Shown: positions 7,202-13,289 of the stretch, in pieces | How positions within the stretch are numbered: position 1 is the first letter of the stretch | Layout of the letters: every line of letters begins with the position of its first letter | Source of the DNA: an uncultured Bacilli bacterium | GTDB lineage: Bacteria > Bacillota_I > Bacilli_A > RF39 > UBA660 | Length of the DNA stretch: 13,289 nucleotides | Direction: 5' to 3' | Assembly: GCA_910587535.1 (NCBI GenBank) | Contig: CAJUKM010000036.1 | Span: 1-13,289, forward strand | The notes under the pieces: model-generated | What the model was told of the DNA's origin: nothing | Databases searched by the model: none | What the model saw: the letters and a program-made list of their open reading frames with translations, nothing else | Translations under genes and position numbers: made by a program

Positions 7202-7225
7202 AACCATCAGGGTTGATGGTTTTTT
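7202..7225 (+). terminator. Terminator shared by the convergent exporter and uppP genes
   Basis: AACCATCA and TGATGGTT form a perfect 8-bp stem around GGGT, followed by TTTT on the plus strand. The last bases overlap the uppP stop codon. Read on the minus strand the same stem is followed by CTTTTC, a weaker U-rich tail, so it may serve both genes. Confidence 0.8.
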
Positions 7226-8036
7226 ATATGAATAAAAGTATGATCGAAGCGAGTACTACTAAATAAATTGAAAATTTTGCAAGACGTCCTTTTTTTACAA
7301 TTCCAAAGAACCAAATAGATGCAAAGTAAGTCATGACTAAACTCGCTATAAAACCTACTCCATATGGGATAGTAAGAGTAGCATCCATTTCCATGATATC
7401 TGGGATGCTTAGTATAAATGATCCAATCGATACGGGAAGATATAGCATGAATGCATATCGCAAAGCTGAATCTCTATCCAAACGTCTTAAAAGACATCCC
7501 ACTAATACAGCACCACTTCTACTGATACCGGGGATGAGTGCAACCATTTGGAAAAGTCCTATGATAATTGCATCTTTGATAGTGATGTTTTTATCTTTTT
7601 TGTTTCCGTTAAGTTTTCTTACCAAATAGAGAAGAAGGGCCGTTATTAAAAAGGCTACTCCTAAAAATTTGATATTCGAAAGTTTTCCTTCGATGAAGTC
7701 TTTAAATAATATTCCAGCAATCGCAGCCGGTATGCTGCCCAAAACTACGAGCCAGCAATATTTAAAATCATCTTTGACTTCTGGAGTTTGGCGGCTTTCT
7801 TTCTTGAAGATGTATTTAAAAAACGACGTTATCAATCTAAAGATGTCTTTTCTAAATAAGAAGAATATTGCGATAAACGACGCGAAGTTTAAAAATATTT
7901 CAAACGTCAAATCGTCAAAAGCGTCCGTATTGAAGACGTATCTCAAGACGACGAGATGGCCACTAGAACTTATAGGCAACGGTTCTGTAAGTCCTTGTAT
8001 CAATCCGAAAATCAAGTATTTTATAATTTCTAACAT
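7224..8036 (-). CDS. uppP: Undecaprenyl-diphosphatase (UppP/BacA family)
   Basis: 270 residues, the normal length. It removes a phosphate from undecaprenyl diphosphate on the outer side of the membrane, recycling the lipid carrier for peptidoglycan and wall polymers; higher dosage gives bacitracin resistance in many species. The two family signatures are present: QGLTEPLPISSSGHL (14-28; Glu18, Ser-Ser-Ser-Gly-His) and PGISRSG (169-175; Arg173). About eight hydrophobic helices follow the family pattern. A proline replaces the usual aromatic residue after Glu18, a minor oddity. The start at 8036 is chosen because the protein then begins MLEIIKYLIFG as in relatives, with AGGTGA (plus-strand 8041-8046) just before it. 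A 40-residue upstream extension is open but not protein-like. It is the only minus-strand gene recognised here. Confidence 0.95.
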   Translation of the reverse strand: MLEIIKYLIFGLIQGLTEPLPISSSGHLVVLRYVFNTDAFDDLTFEIFLNFASFIAIFFLFRKDIFRLITSFFKYIFKKESRQTPEVKDDFKYCWLVVLGSIPAAIAGILFKDFIEGKLSNIKFLGVAFLITALLLYLVRKLNGNKKDKNITIKDAIIIGLFQMVALIPGISRSGAVLVGCLLRRLDRDSALRYAFMLYLPVSIGSFILSIPDIMEMDATLTIPYGVGFIASLVMTYFASIWFFGIVKKGRLAKFSIYLVVLASIILLFI

Positions 8037-8051
8037 AATATCACCTAATTC

Positions 8052-8057
8052 ATTATA
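8052..8057 (-). promoter_or_regulatory. Possible -10 box of uppP
   Basis: On the minus strand TATAAT lies 15 bases before the uppP start. The leader would be so short that the start point would fall close to the ribosome binding site. A slightly earlier TATTAT is an alternative. No good -35 is visible. Confidence 0.3.
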
Positions 8058-8252
8058 TAATAAATTGTCATTATGTAGAAGGGGAGTTGATATCATTTTA
8101 CGTCTCATTTCGTATTTTAGTGGGTTATTTTTTATCAGCGTCTCTCTATGTTTCATGTTTTTTTATCTAAATCTATTTTCTCTCGGCTATAGCATATTAG
8201 AGTATATGGCATTTATTTTCACAAAAATGGAATGTTTATGTATATTCTTGGG

Positions 8253-8258
8253 TATAAT
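8253..8258 (+). promoter_or_regulatory. Possible -10 box of the 181-residue protein gene
   Basis: A perfect TATAAT 35 bases before the start codon at 8294. The upstream sequence gives no convincing -35. The spacing fits a leader of about 30 bases carrying the AAAGGA ribosome binding site. Confidence 0.4.
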
Positions 8259-8293
8259 TCTAGTAGGATGTTCTTTTAAGAAAGGAAATTACG

Positions 8294-8839
8294 ATGAAAA
8301 ATAGTTTCAATTTAGAAGTCCATTTTAGCGATGCTCCCTTGATGTGCTATGAATGGGAGACATCGAGCACTATAACACACGTTAAACTCGAGAGAGTATC
8401 GACTCTTTTTTTGAAAAGAGTTCTCACCTACGAAGGAAAAGTCGATTATAAATCTAACATTTTGCTTTTGAGCGACACAAAAAATGCCGTCGTATTGAAA
8501 CTCGATAAAGAAGGCAATATAAAAGCGAGAAGTTTCTTAAAATTTGAAGATGCCTTAGATGTCTGTGAATATGCTTTCAATATAAAAGAATCGAAAATAG
8601 AATTTACGGAAACCGAACAGAAAGTTTACTATGCAAAGAGACTTTCGATCGAAGATGAGATGAGAGAGTATTTGGTCAGTTCTATAAAGAGATGTTCGAA
8701 TGAAGACTTCTCGAGATATCTATACTACTTGTATTTTGACGAAGTAGACGACTATTCGCGAGATAAATTAATAGACTCGATAAACGCTTCGTCTATAGAC
8801 CGCAATATGAAGCTTTATAAATTTTTAATAGAGAGCTAA
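8294..8839 (+). CDS. Uncharacterised soluble protein, 181 residues
   Basis: Not recognised. AAAGGA (8281-8286) lies 7 bases before the ATG. There is no signal peptide or membrane segment, so it is probably cytoplasmic. The first half (about 25-85) alternates short hydrophobic and charged stretches and looks beta-rich. The second half (about 117-180) is acidic and helical, with a tyrosine-rich patch RYLYYLYF (141-148). Two or three cysteines are scattered with no metal-binding spacing. It has its own likely promoter and a terminator overlapping its stop codon, so it is a single-gene transcript, although the divergent Rnf-like operon starts only 54 bases later. A 25-codon lipobox-like reading frame overlaps its start by 11 bases in another frame. 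Confidence 0.75.
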   Translation: MKNSFNLEVHFSDAPLMCYEWETSSTITHVKLERVSTLFLKRVLTYEGKVDYKSNILLLSDTKNAVVLKLDKEGNIKARSFLKFEDALDVCEYAFNIKESKIEFTETEQKVYYAKRLSIEDEMREYLVSSIKRCSNEDFSRYLYYLYFDEVDDYSRDKLIDSINASSIDRNMKLYKFLIES

Positions 8840-8868
8840 AAGCCACTAGATTTAGTCTCTCTTTTTTT
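8830..8868 (+). terminator. Rho-independent terminator overlapping a stop codon
   Basis: AGAGAG plus CTAAA pairs with TTTAG plus CTCTCT, an 11-bp stem with one bulged T (8856) and a 10-base loop, followed by six or seven T. The left arm contains the last codons and stop of the 181-residue protein gene. Confidence 0.8.
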
Positions 8869-8869
8869 G

Positions 8870-8875
8870 TATAAT
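8870..8875 (+). promoter_or_regulatory. Probable -10 box of the Rnf-like operon
   Basis: A perfect TATAAT begins two bases after the T tail of the preceding terminator, 18 bases before the start codon at 8894. The -35 position falls inside the terminator hairpin and is a poor match. The leader would be only about 12 bases. Confidence 0.45.
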
Positions 8876-8893
8876 TTTAGTAGGTGAAAATAT

Positions 8894-10072
8894 ATGCAAG
8901 GAGTAACCATAAAAAAGGAATCGGGTGTAGAACTCGAATCTAGCATAAAAGAATTTTTAAATCCAAAATTTATTTTTTTACCTATTAAAAAAGGTTTTAA
9001 ATTAAAAGTGGAGGACGAGGAATACGTCTATAAAAACGACATAGTCGCAATGAGTGGCGACGGGAAGATAATGTATTCTTGTGTAAGTGGTAGAGCACTA
9101 GGTATTAAAAATATGACCTATTACAACGAAGAAATTATACCAAGTTTAGTAATAGAAAACGATTTTAAAGAGAATACTCGCGTCAAAAAAAGTGCGAGAA
9201 GATATATAAGCGATTACTCTGATCGCGAGATAGTAGAACTTTTAAACGATATGTCACTTTCTTATAAGGGCAGTTTTATAGTAGATAAATTTAAAGGGGT
9301 TTCAGATACTCTCGTAATAAATGGAGTAGAAATCGAACCATATTTTGCTAATAAGTTTTTTACAATTAAAGGCAACGTCGAAATTTTATTAGAGACAGCA
9401 GATGTAATCGGATCTATCTTGAAGAGTAATAGAATATACTTAGTAATAAGAAGTATCGATTCAGAACTCATAAGTGAGATTACGAACGTGTTGGGGACTT
9501 ATCCAAATATCGAGCTTAAGCTTATCGCCGATCAGTATCCAAACGGGATAGACGAAGTTCAGCAAAAAAGGTTAGGAATTAAAAACGCTGTATCTTTTGA
9601 TGTACAAGAGATATTAGAAATATATCACGCTTTAAAAAGAGAAAGACCGATACAAGAGATGTTGATCACTGTTGCAGGTAGTGGTATCAAACCTAATGCT
9701 GTAATAAAAGTGAAAGTAGGAACTCTTTTATCGGAGATATTTATAAACAAATTCGATTTCACATCTGAAAAGGTCGACGTCTATTTAAACGGCATGATCC
9801 ATGGAGAATTGGTAGACAGTTTAAAATATGTCGTCGATTCTAATATCGACGGAATCTTTGTAACAGAAAAGAGCAGTAAGGTAGAAGAAGCTTGTATGTC
9901 GTGTGGACTTTGTTCTAAACATTGTCCAGCGGGATTAAATCCTAAATATGTTTTCGATCACGAAGGAAAAGTGAAACCAAAATATTATGATAAGTGTCTT
10001 AGATGTGGACTCTGTAATTATATGTGTCCAGCCTCTCGTGATCTCAGAAAATACATGAAAGGTGGTAAGTGA
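8894..10072 (+). CDS. Divergent RnfC-like iron-sulfur protein
   Basis: 392 residues, shorter than typical RnfC (about 440). Canonical RnfC is the soluble subunit of the Rnf complex that exchanges electrons with NAD through bound flavin and passes them through two [4Fe-4S] clusters. Both cluster motifs are intact: Cys334, 337, 340, 344 (CMSCGLCSKHCP) and Cys368, 371, 374, 378 (CLRCGLCNYMCP). Homology is also visible at DTLVINGVEIEPY (138-150; usually NGAECEPY), QYPNGIDE (214-221; usually YPQGAE) and ITVAGSGIKPNAVIKVKVGT (258-277). The glycine-rich GGAGFPT flavin/NADH loop is replaced by MSLSYKGSFIVD (about 120-131), and the N-terminal HGGIHP segment is absent. It is likely cytoplasmic and membrane-associated through the RnfD-like protein encoded next. 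The change suggests a different electron donor or loss of the NADH step. Confidence 0.85.
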   Translation: MQGVTIKKESGVELESSIKEFLNPKFIFLPIKKGFKLKVEDEEYVYKNDIVAMSGDGKIMYSCVSGRALGIKNMTYYNEEIIPSLVIENDFKENTRVKKSARRYISDYSDREIVELLNDMSLSYKGSFIVDKFKGVSDTLVINGVEIEPYFANKFFTIKGNVEILLETADVIGSILKSNRIYLVIRSIDSELISEITNVLGTYPNIELKLIADQYPNGIDEVQQKRLGIKNAVSFDVQEILEIYHALKRERPIQEMLITVAGSGIKPNAVIKVKVGTLLSEIFINKFDFTSEKVDVYLNGMIHGELVDSLKYVVDSNIDGIFVTEKSSKVEEACMSCGLCSKHCPAGLNPKYVFDHEGKVKPKYYDKCLRCGLCNYMCPASRDLRKYMKGGK

Positions 10073-10073
10073 A

Positions 10074-10952
10074 ATGAAAAAAAAGAGTTTAAACTCCAGA
10101 CTATACCTTTCGTTTTTAATAAGTCTAATTCCTTTGATCATATACGGTTTCTATAAAAACGGTATAAAGCTTTTCTATATGGACATAATCGGTCCGATCG
10201 AGATGTTTAGACCGATATTCGTTTTAGTAGTTGCAATATTGGGAGCATCTACTGGTGGTTTTATAAGAGAGAGAAAATATCTGAAAAAAGAAAGAGCAAA
10301 TATCGTTAGAAGATGTAGAGGCTCTCTGTTCGAAGCGGTCGTCCTAAGTTCGATTTTACCTTTAAATGTCAATCTCTTTCTTGTTTTTGCTATAACTTTT
10401 TTAGTAAGTTTGACATTAGAAAAAGTTCATATCAACAAAATATGTCTGATGTTTTTTATCATCTATGCTGGAAATCACTTTTTAAACGTCAACGAATTTC
10501 GCAATCCATATGAACTTACAACTGCACTAAATTACGACGGTTTAGATATATTTCTAGGCAGGGGAATTGGAGGAATATTCTCTTCATCAGCTCTTTTAAT
10601 TGTATTAGCAATAATATTTCTTTCATTTAATAAGATGTATAAGAAAGAACTCGTCTATTCTAGTGTATTAACTTTCGTTTTATTGGGTACTATACCATTT
10701 ATGATAAAAGGAGAATATGCTTCGATCCTTCCGTTCTTGTGCGGATATAATTTCTTATTTTCTTTTGCGTATATATCTCCGAACTTATATTGTTCGTGTT
10801 ATACAGTGAAAGGTCAAATACTATCGGGAATAGCGATAGCTTTAATAACTTATTTACTTTCCTTTTGGTTTCCATATTTGGCTGCAATCATTGCGATAAT
10901 GATCGTAAGTCTTTCTAAAAATGTAATCGATAGGATATTTATTATAAAATAA
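10074..10952 (+). CDS. Divergent RnfD-like membrane protein
   Basis: 292 residues with about eight or nine hydrophobic helices. It matches RnfD/NqrB-family order: an N-terminal membrane pair; LSSILPLNVNLFLVFAITF (91-109), which parallels the LALTLP segment; LGRGIGGIFSSSALL (161-175), which parallels the GGSIGETSALA segment; and TVKGQILSGIAIALITYLL near the end, which parallels the VTKKGQ...G..IG.LT region. Conserved functional residues are missing: no S(T)GAT motif for covalently bound FMN (the region reads YELTTALN, 146-153), no FNPA, and YCSCYTVKGQ instead of the TDPVTSP type. GGTGG lies 8 bases before ATG 10074, which starts 2 bases after the RnfC-like stop, so the two are tightly coupled. 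RnfD normally carries electrons across the membrane through flavin; this copy may be structural or use other cofactors. The two cysteines in YCSCY are of interest. Confidence 0.75.
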   Translation: MKKKSLNSRLYLSFLISLIPLIIYGFYKNGIKLFYMDIIGPIEMFRPIFVLVVAILGASTGGFIRERKYLKKERANIVRRCRGSLFEAVVLSSILPLNVNLFLVFAITFLVSLTLEKVHINKICLMFFIIYAGNHFLNVNEFRNPYELTTALNYDGLDIFLGRGIGGIFSSSALLIVLAIIFLSFNKMYKKELVYSSVLTFVLLGTIPFMIKGEYASILPFLCGYNFLFSFAYISPNLYCSCYTVKGQILSGIAIALITYLLSFWFPYLAAIIAIMIVSLSKNVIDRIFIIK

Positions 10953-10965
10953 AAGGAGAAAATGA

Positions 10966-12549
10966 ATGAAAAATAAATTGATAAATGCCCTCATAACGGC
11001 AGTATTTGGTCTAATGTATTTCTATATAGCGCTTCCAGCTATAAATTTGACCAGTCCTAGTTTTTACGTGTTTTTAATGGTTATTCTGACAGTATATGGA
11101 ATACTTGATTTAGGATTAAAAGTAGCAAACGTAATAACTATTAAAAAAATAGAGAAATTGACTTTTAATGCTCTATATCTCGTTCCATTAATAATTTTAA
11201 TCGTCGTAACCGTTAATTTTATCGGAGCACCGTTATTCAATTCTAAAAGTTATGCGAATAGAATTACTATCGATGAGACAGGAAATTTTACTGAAGATAT
11301 CGACGAGGTAGACTTTAAGAAAGTTCCGCTTCTAGATAAAGATTCTAGTCAAAAGTTAGGCGATAGAACTATGGGTGAGATGAGCGATCTAGTTAGTCAA
11401 TACTATGTAAGTGACCTATACACCCAAATAAACTATAAAGAAGATATAGTGAGAGTCACACCTCTAGAGTATGCCGATGTGATAAAATACATATCCAATA
11501 GAAACGAGGGAGTGAAAGGATATATCATCGTAAACTCTGTAACTGGAGACTCTAATGTCGTTAGACTAGATAAAGGAATGAAATACGTTCCTAGTGCAAT
11601 ATTTCAAGAGGACATGATGAGACATCTTCGTTTCAGATATCCTACGGAGATATTTGGGACATACACTTTCGAGATCGATGATGAAGGTAAACCGTTCTTT
11701 ATCGTACCTCTAGTAAAATATAGTTCTATAGGTCTCAAAAGGGATATAAAAGGTGTTGTCGTTTTAGATCCTGTAACAGGTGATACAGAAAAATATGAAA
11801 CCGGTAACATACCAAATTGGATAGATCACGTATATGAGCCAGATTTAATAATCGAACAGACCGACGACTGGGGAACCTATAAGGGTGGTTTCTGGAATTC
11901 TATATTCGCTCAGAAAAATGTCACTAATACTACGGATGGTTATAACTATCTAGCAATGGATGGAGATATATACCTATATACTGGAATTACATCTATCCAA
12001 AGTGATGAATCTAATCTAGGATTTATACTCTCTAATATGAGAACAAAAGAGACAGTATTCTATTCGACTCCAGGAGCAGAAGAATATAGCGCTATGGCTA
12101 GTGCTGAAGGACAAGTCCAGGAGATGAAATATAATAGCACTTTCCCTCTTTTGATAAATTTAAACGGAAGAGCAACGTATCTCGTAAGTCTAAAAGATGC
12201 AGCAGGTCTAGTTAAAAAGTACGCCTTTATCGATGTTCAAGATTATCAAAAAGTTACCGTTTCAGACGTCACAGAGGGAATCGAAAAAGCAAGTGAAGCT
12301 TATTTAAACGCCTTTAACTTGAAAAGCGAAGCTGAAACTTTAGAAAAAGAGATAACTATCTCTAGCATTAAGACTGCCACTATAGAAGGTAATACAGTTT
12401 ATTATTTCTTCGATGAAAACAAGAATAAATATTCAGCAATCATAACTGTTTCACGCGATAGACTGCCTTTCTTAAATGTTGGAGATAAGATTAAAGTCTA
12501 TTATAGTGAGTCGACTAGTGGAGTGAACGTTGTAAAAGATATAGATTAA
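10966..12549 (+). CDS. Large membrane-anchored protein with duplicated VTGD motif
   Basis: 527 residues; the function is not known. Three hydrophobic segments open the protein (about 7-27, 31-53 and 66-90), followed by about 430 residues that should lie outside the cell. Within that part two similar strands occur, GYIIVNSVTGDS (185-196) and GVVVLDPVTGDT (263-274), 78 residues apart. They resemble the strand-turn of PepSY-like domains, suggesting a tandem repeat. An aromatic stretch (WGTYKGGFWNSIF, 302-314) and a final small beta-rich domain (about 462-527) follow. I believe related proteins exist in other Bacillota but cannot name a characterised one. AAGGAG (10953-10958) sits 7 bases before the ATG; an ATG 4 bases earlier reaches a stop after four codons. 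It begins 13 bases after the RnfD-like gene and is the last gene of that operon, taking the place where RnfG, E, A and B would normally follow. Confidence 0.8.
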   Translation: MKNKLINALITAVFGLMYFYIALPAINLTSPSFYVFLMVILTVYGILDLGLKVANVITIKKIEKLTFNALYLVPLIILIVVTVNFIGAPLFNSKSYANRITIDETGNFTEDIDEVDFKKVPLLDKDSSQKLGDRTMGEMSDLVSQYYVSDLYTQINYKEDIVRVTPLEYADVIKYISNRNEGVKGYIIVNSVTGDSNVVRLDKGMKYVPSAIFQEDMMRHLRFRYPTEIFGTYTFEIDDEGKPFFIVPLVKYSSIGLKRDIKGVVVLDPVTGDTEKYETGNIPNWIDHVYEPDLIIEQTDDWGTYKGGFWNSIFAQKNVTNTTDGYNYLAMDGDIYLYTGITSIQSDESNLGFILSNMRTKETVFYSTPGAEEYSAMASAEGQVQEMKYNSTFPLLINLNGRATYLVSLKDAAGLVKKYAFIDVQDYQKVTVSDVTEGIEKASEAYLNAFNLKSEAETLEKEITISSIKTATIEGNTVYYFFDENKNKYSAIITVSRDRLPFLNVGDKIKVYYSESTSGVNVVKDID

Positions 12550-12554
12550 CTTTA

Positions 12555-12584
12555 AAGATGTCGATGTGTAATCGGCGTTTTTTT
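12555..12584 (+). terminator. Rho-independent terminator of the Rnf-like operon
   Basis: An imperfect stem (GTCGAT with ATCGGC, extended outward with A-T and wobble pairs) around a 5-base loop ends in a long T run (12578-12584). Confidence 0.75.
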
Positions 12585-12592
12585 GTGAGATC

Positions 12593-12620
12593 TTGATTTA
12601 TTTGTAAATTGTGCTATAAT
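12593..12620 (+). promoter_or_regulatory. Sigma-A promoter of the 172-residue protein gene
   Basis: TTGATT (12593-12598) and TATAAT (12615-12620) are separated by 16 bases, with an extended TGC directly before the -10. The start codon is 26 bases downstream. This is a strong, isolated promoter for a single gene. Confidence 0.8.
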
Positions 12621-12646
12621 ATGATGCAAATTTAGGGGTGTTATTT

Positions 12647-13165
12647 ATGAAAAAGTTTTTAAAAAGCGAGAAAGAAGAGTTGCTAAGCTTAGCAAATTAT
12701 ATCGATAGATATATGACTACAGATCCAGATAGATTTCTCAACAGTCCCGATTGCAAGGATATCCTGCTCAGGTTTAATACTCTTGCTCAAACAGTTCCAG
12801 TAACGGTTAGACTGACTAGAGAGGAAGCTTCAGAATTAGAACGTACTTGGAATCATCTAAAATCTCAGATTGTAAAAAGGGCTAAAAGTAAGAAACAAAA
12901 ACCTAGAGTTTCCCCTCAGGATCAACTCATAAATGCTTTAAGACGTATTAAAGTAGATTGGGATAGTTATTCTAGTGAGGAAAAGAAAGAACTGATAGGC
13001 AGAGTAGAAGTCTTGCAAAGAAATCCTAATGTAATAAAAGGAATGAGTCCCGATCAACTGGTAGAATATAAAAGATTGATGGATGCTATTAGAAAAAGAG
13101 CTATTATTACGGAGATGAGTCGAGAAGAATTCAGTCAATTTGGAACTGGTAGTAGAAGATTTTAA
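12647..13165 (+). CDS. Uncharacterised helical protein, 172 residues
   Basis: Not recognised. It is highly charged and predicted mostly helical, with no membrane segment or signal peptide. A basic stretch (KRAKSKKQKPR, 77-87) separates two halves that look related: SEKEELLSL... with LTREEASELERTWNHLKSQI and KRA in the first half, and SEEKKELIG... with MSPDQLVEYKRLMDAIRKRA in the second. The basic linker could contact nucleic acid, but this is a guess. ATG 12647 is chosen because AGGGGTG (12634-12640) precedes it; the in-frame GTG at 12638 overlaps that site. It has its own promoter and terminator, so it is a single-gene transcript. Confidence 0.75.
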   Translation: MKKFLKSEKEELLSLANYIDRYMTTDPDRFLNSPDCKDILLRFNTLAQTVPVTVRLTREEASELERTWNHLKSQIVKRAKSKKQKPRVSPQDQLINALRRIKVDWDSYSSEEKKELIGRVEVLQRNPNVIKGMSPDQLVEYKRLMDAIRKRAIITEMSREEFSQFGTGSRRF

Positions 13166-13186
13166 TAAAACAGTTCTTGATAATAG

Positions 13187-13212
13187 ATTCGACTAAATTT
13201 AGTCGGATTTTT
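13187..13212 (+). terminator. Rho-independent terminator
   Basis: A 9-bp stem (ATTCGACTA with TAGTCGGAT, one G-T pair) around AATT is followed by four T. It ends the 172-residue protein gene. Nothing recognisable lies between it and the end of the window (13213-13289). Confidence 0.8.
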
Positions 13213-13289
13213 ATATGATAAAGAAAATTAAAATTTGCTAAATTACAAGTAGAAACCGGAAATTTGTGAAAAAAAGTAGAAAAACGACT

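Noticed and set aside
8037..8156. A 40-residue N-terminal extension of uppP
   Set aside because: Relatives start at MLEIIKY-like sequence, a ribosome site sits just before that ATG, and the extension is not hydrophobic or conserved in character.
7669..8304. A 211-codon plus-strand frame opposite uppP
   Set aside because: It lies mostly antisense to the well-supported uppP gene, has no ribosome binding site and reads as unstructured composition. Only its last 25-33 codons are kept, as a separate tentative observation.
12599..12646. GTG start at 12638 for the 172-residue protein
   Set aside because: It overlaps the AGGGGTG ribosome binding site; the ATG at 12647 has proper spacing and a typical MKK start.
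1..13289. tRNA, rRNA, CRISPR array, insertion sequence or prophage genes
   Set aside because: No cloverleaf, repeat-spacer pattern, transposase, integrase or terminal inverted repeats were seen on either strand.

Overview
The window is AT-rich with dense, mostly co-oriented genes. It has strong AGGAGG-type ribosome binding sites, TATAAT-type promoters and short U-tailed hairpin terminators. The gene content is a prolipoprotein with a lipobox, a YtrA-type GntR regulator with an ABC pair, UppP, and RnfC/RnfD-like proteins. Together these suggest a low-GC Gram-positive anaerobe (Bacillota; Clostridia or Tissierellia such as Peptoniphilaceae are my best guess). The genus cannot be fixed from the sequence alone. 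No phage, IS element, CRISPR array, tRNA or rRNA was recognised.

Layout. (1) 1-725: an unrecognised membrane/coiled-coil protein that runs off the left edge. A decayed stretch (about 742-943) follows, with a terminator at 976-1003. (2) 1020-1863: an XRE-type membrane-anchored regulator followed by a 30-residue membrane microprotein. (3) 1942-3350: an HD-domain phosphohydrolase and a rhodanese lipoprotein, probably one transcript. (4) 3352-5396: a YtrA-like GntR repressor, an ABC ATPase and an ABC-2 permease, with a consensus promoter overlaid by inverted repeats. (5) 5407-7225: a single ABC exporter half-transporter. (6) 7224-8036, minus strand: undecaprenyl-diphosphatase UppP, convergent with the exporter. 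(7) 8294-8868: an unrecognised 181-residue protein. (8) 8870-12584: an operon of a divergent RnfC, a divergent RnfD and a 527-residue membrane-anchored protein. (9) 12593-13212: a 172-residue helical protein of unknown function.

How the genes may work together. Block 4 is a classic self-regulated GntR-ABC module; in Bacillus the related ytr operon responds to cell-wall antibiotics. It sits near an exporter and UppP, which recycles the lipid carrier of cell-wall synthesis, so an envelope-stress theme is plausible but inferred. The most unusual block is 8. RnfC keeps both four-cysteine iron-sulfur motifs but has lost the glycine-rich flavin/NADH loop. The RnfD homologue lacks its usual covalent-FMN motif. 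No RnfG, E, A or B follows; instead there is a large surface-facing protein with a duplicated VTGD motif. This may be a repurposed, reduced Rnf-derived complex.
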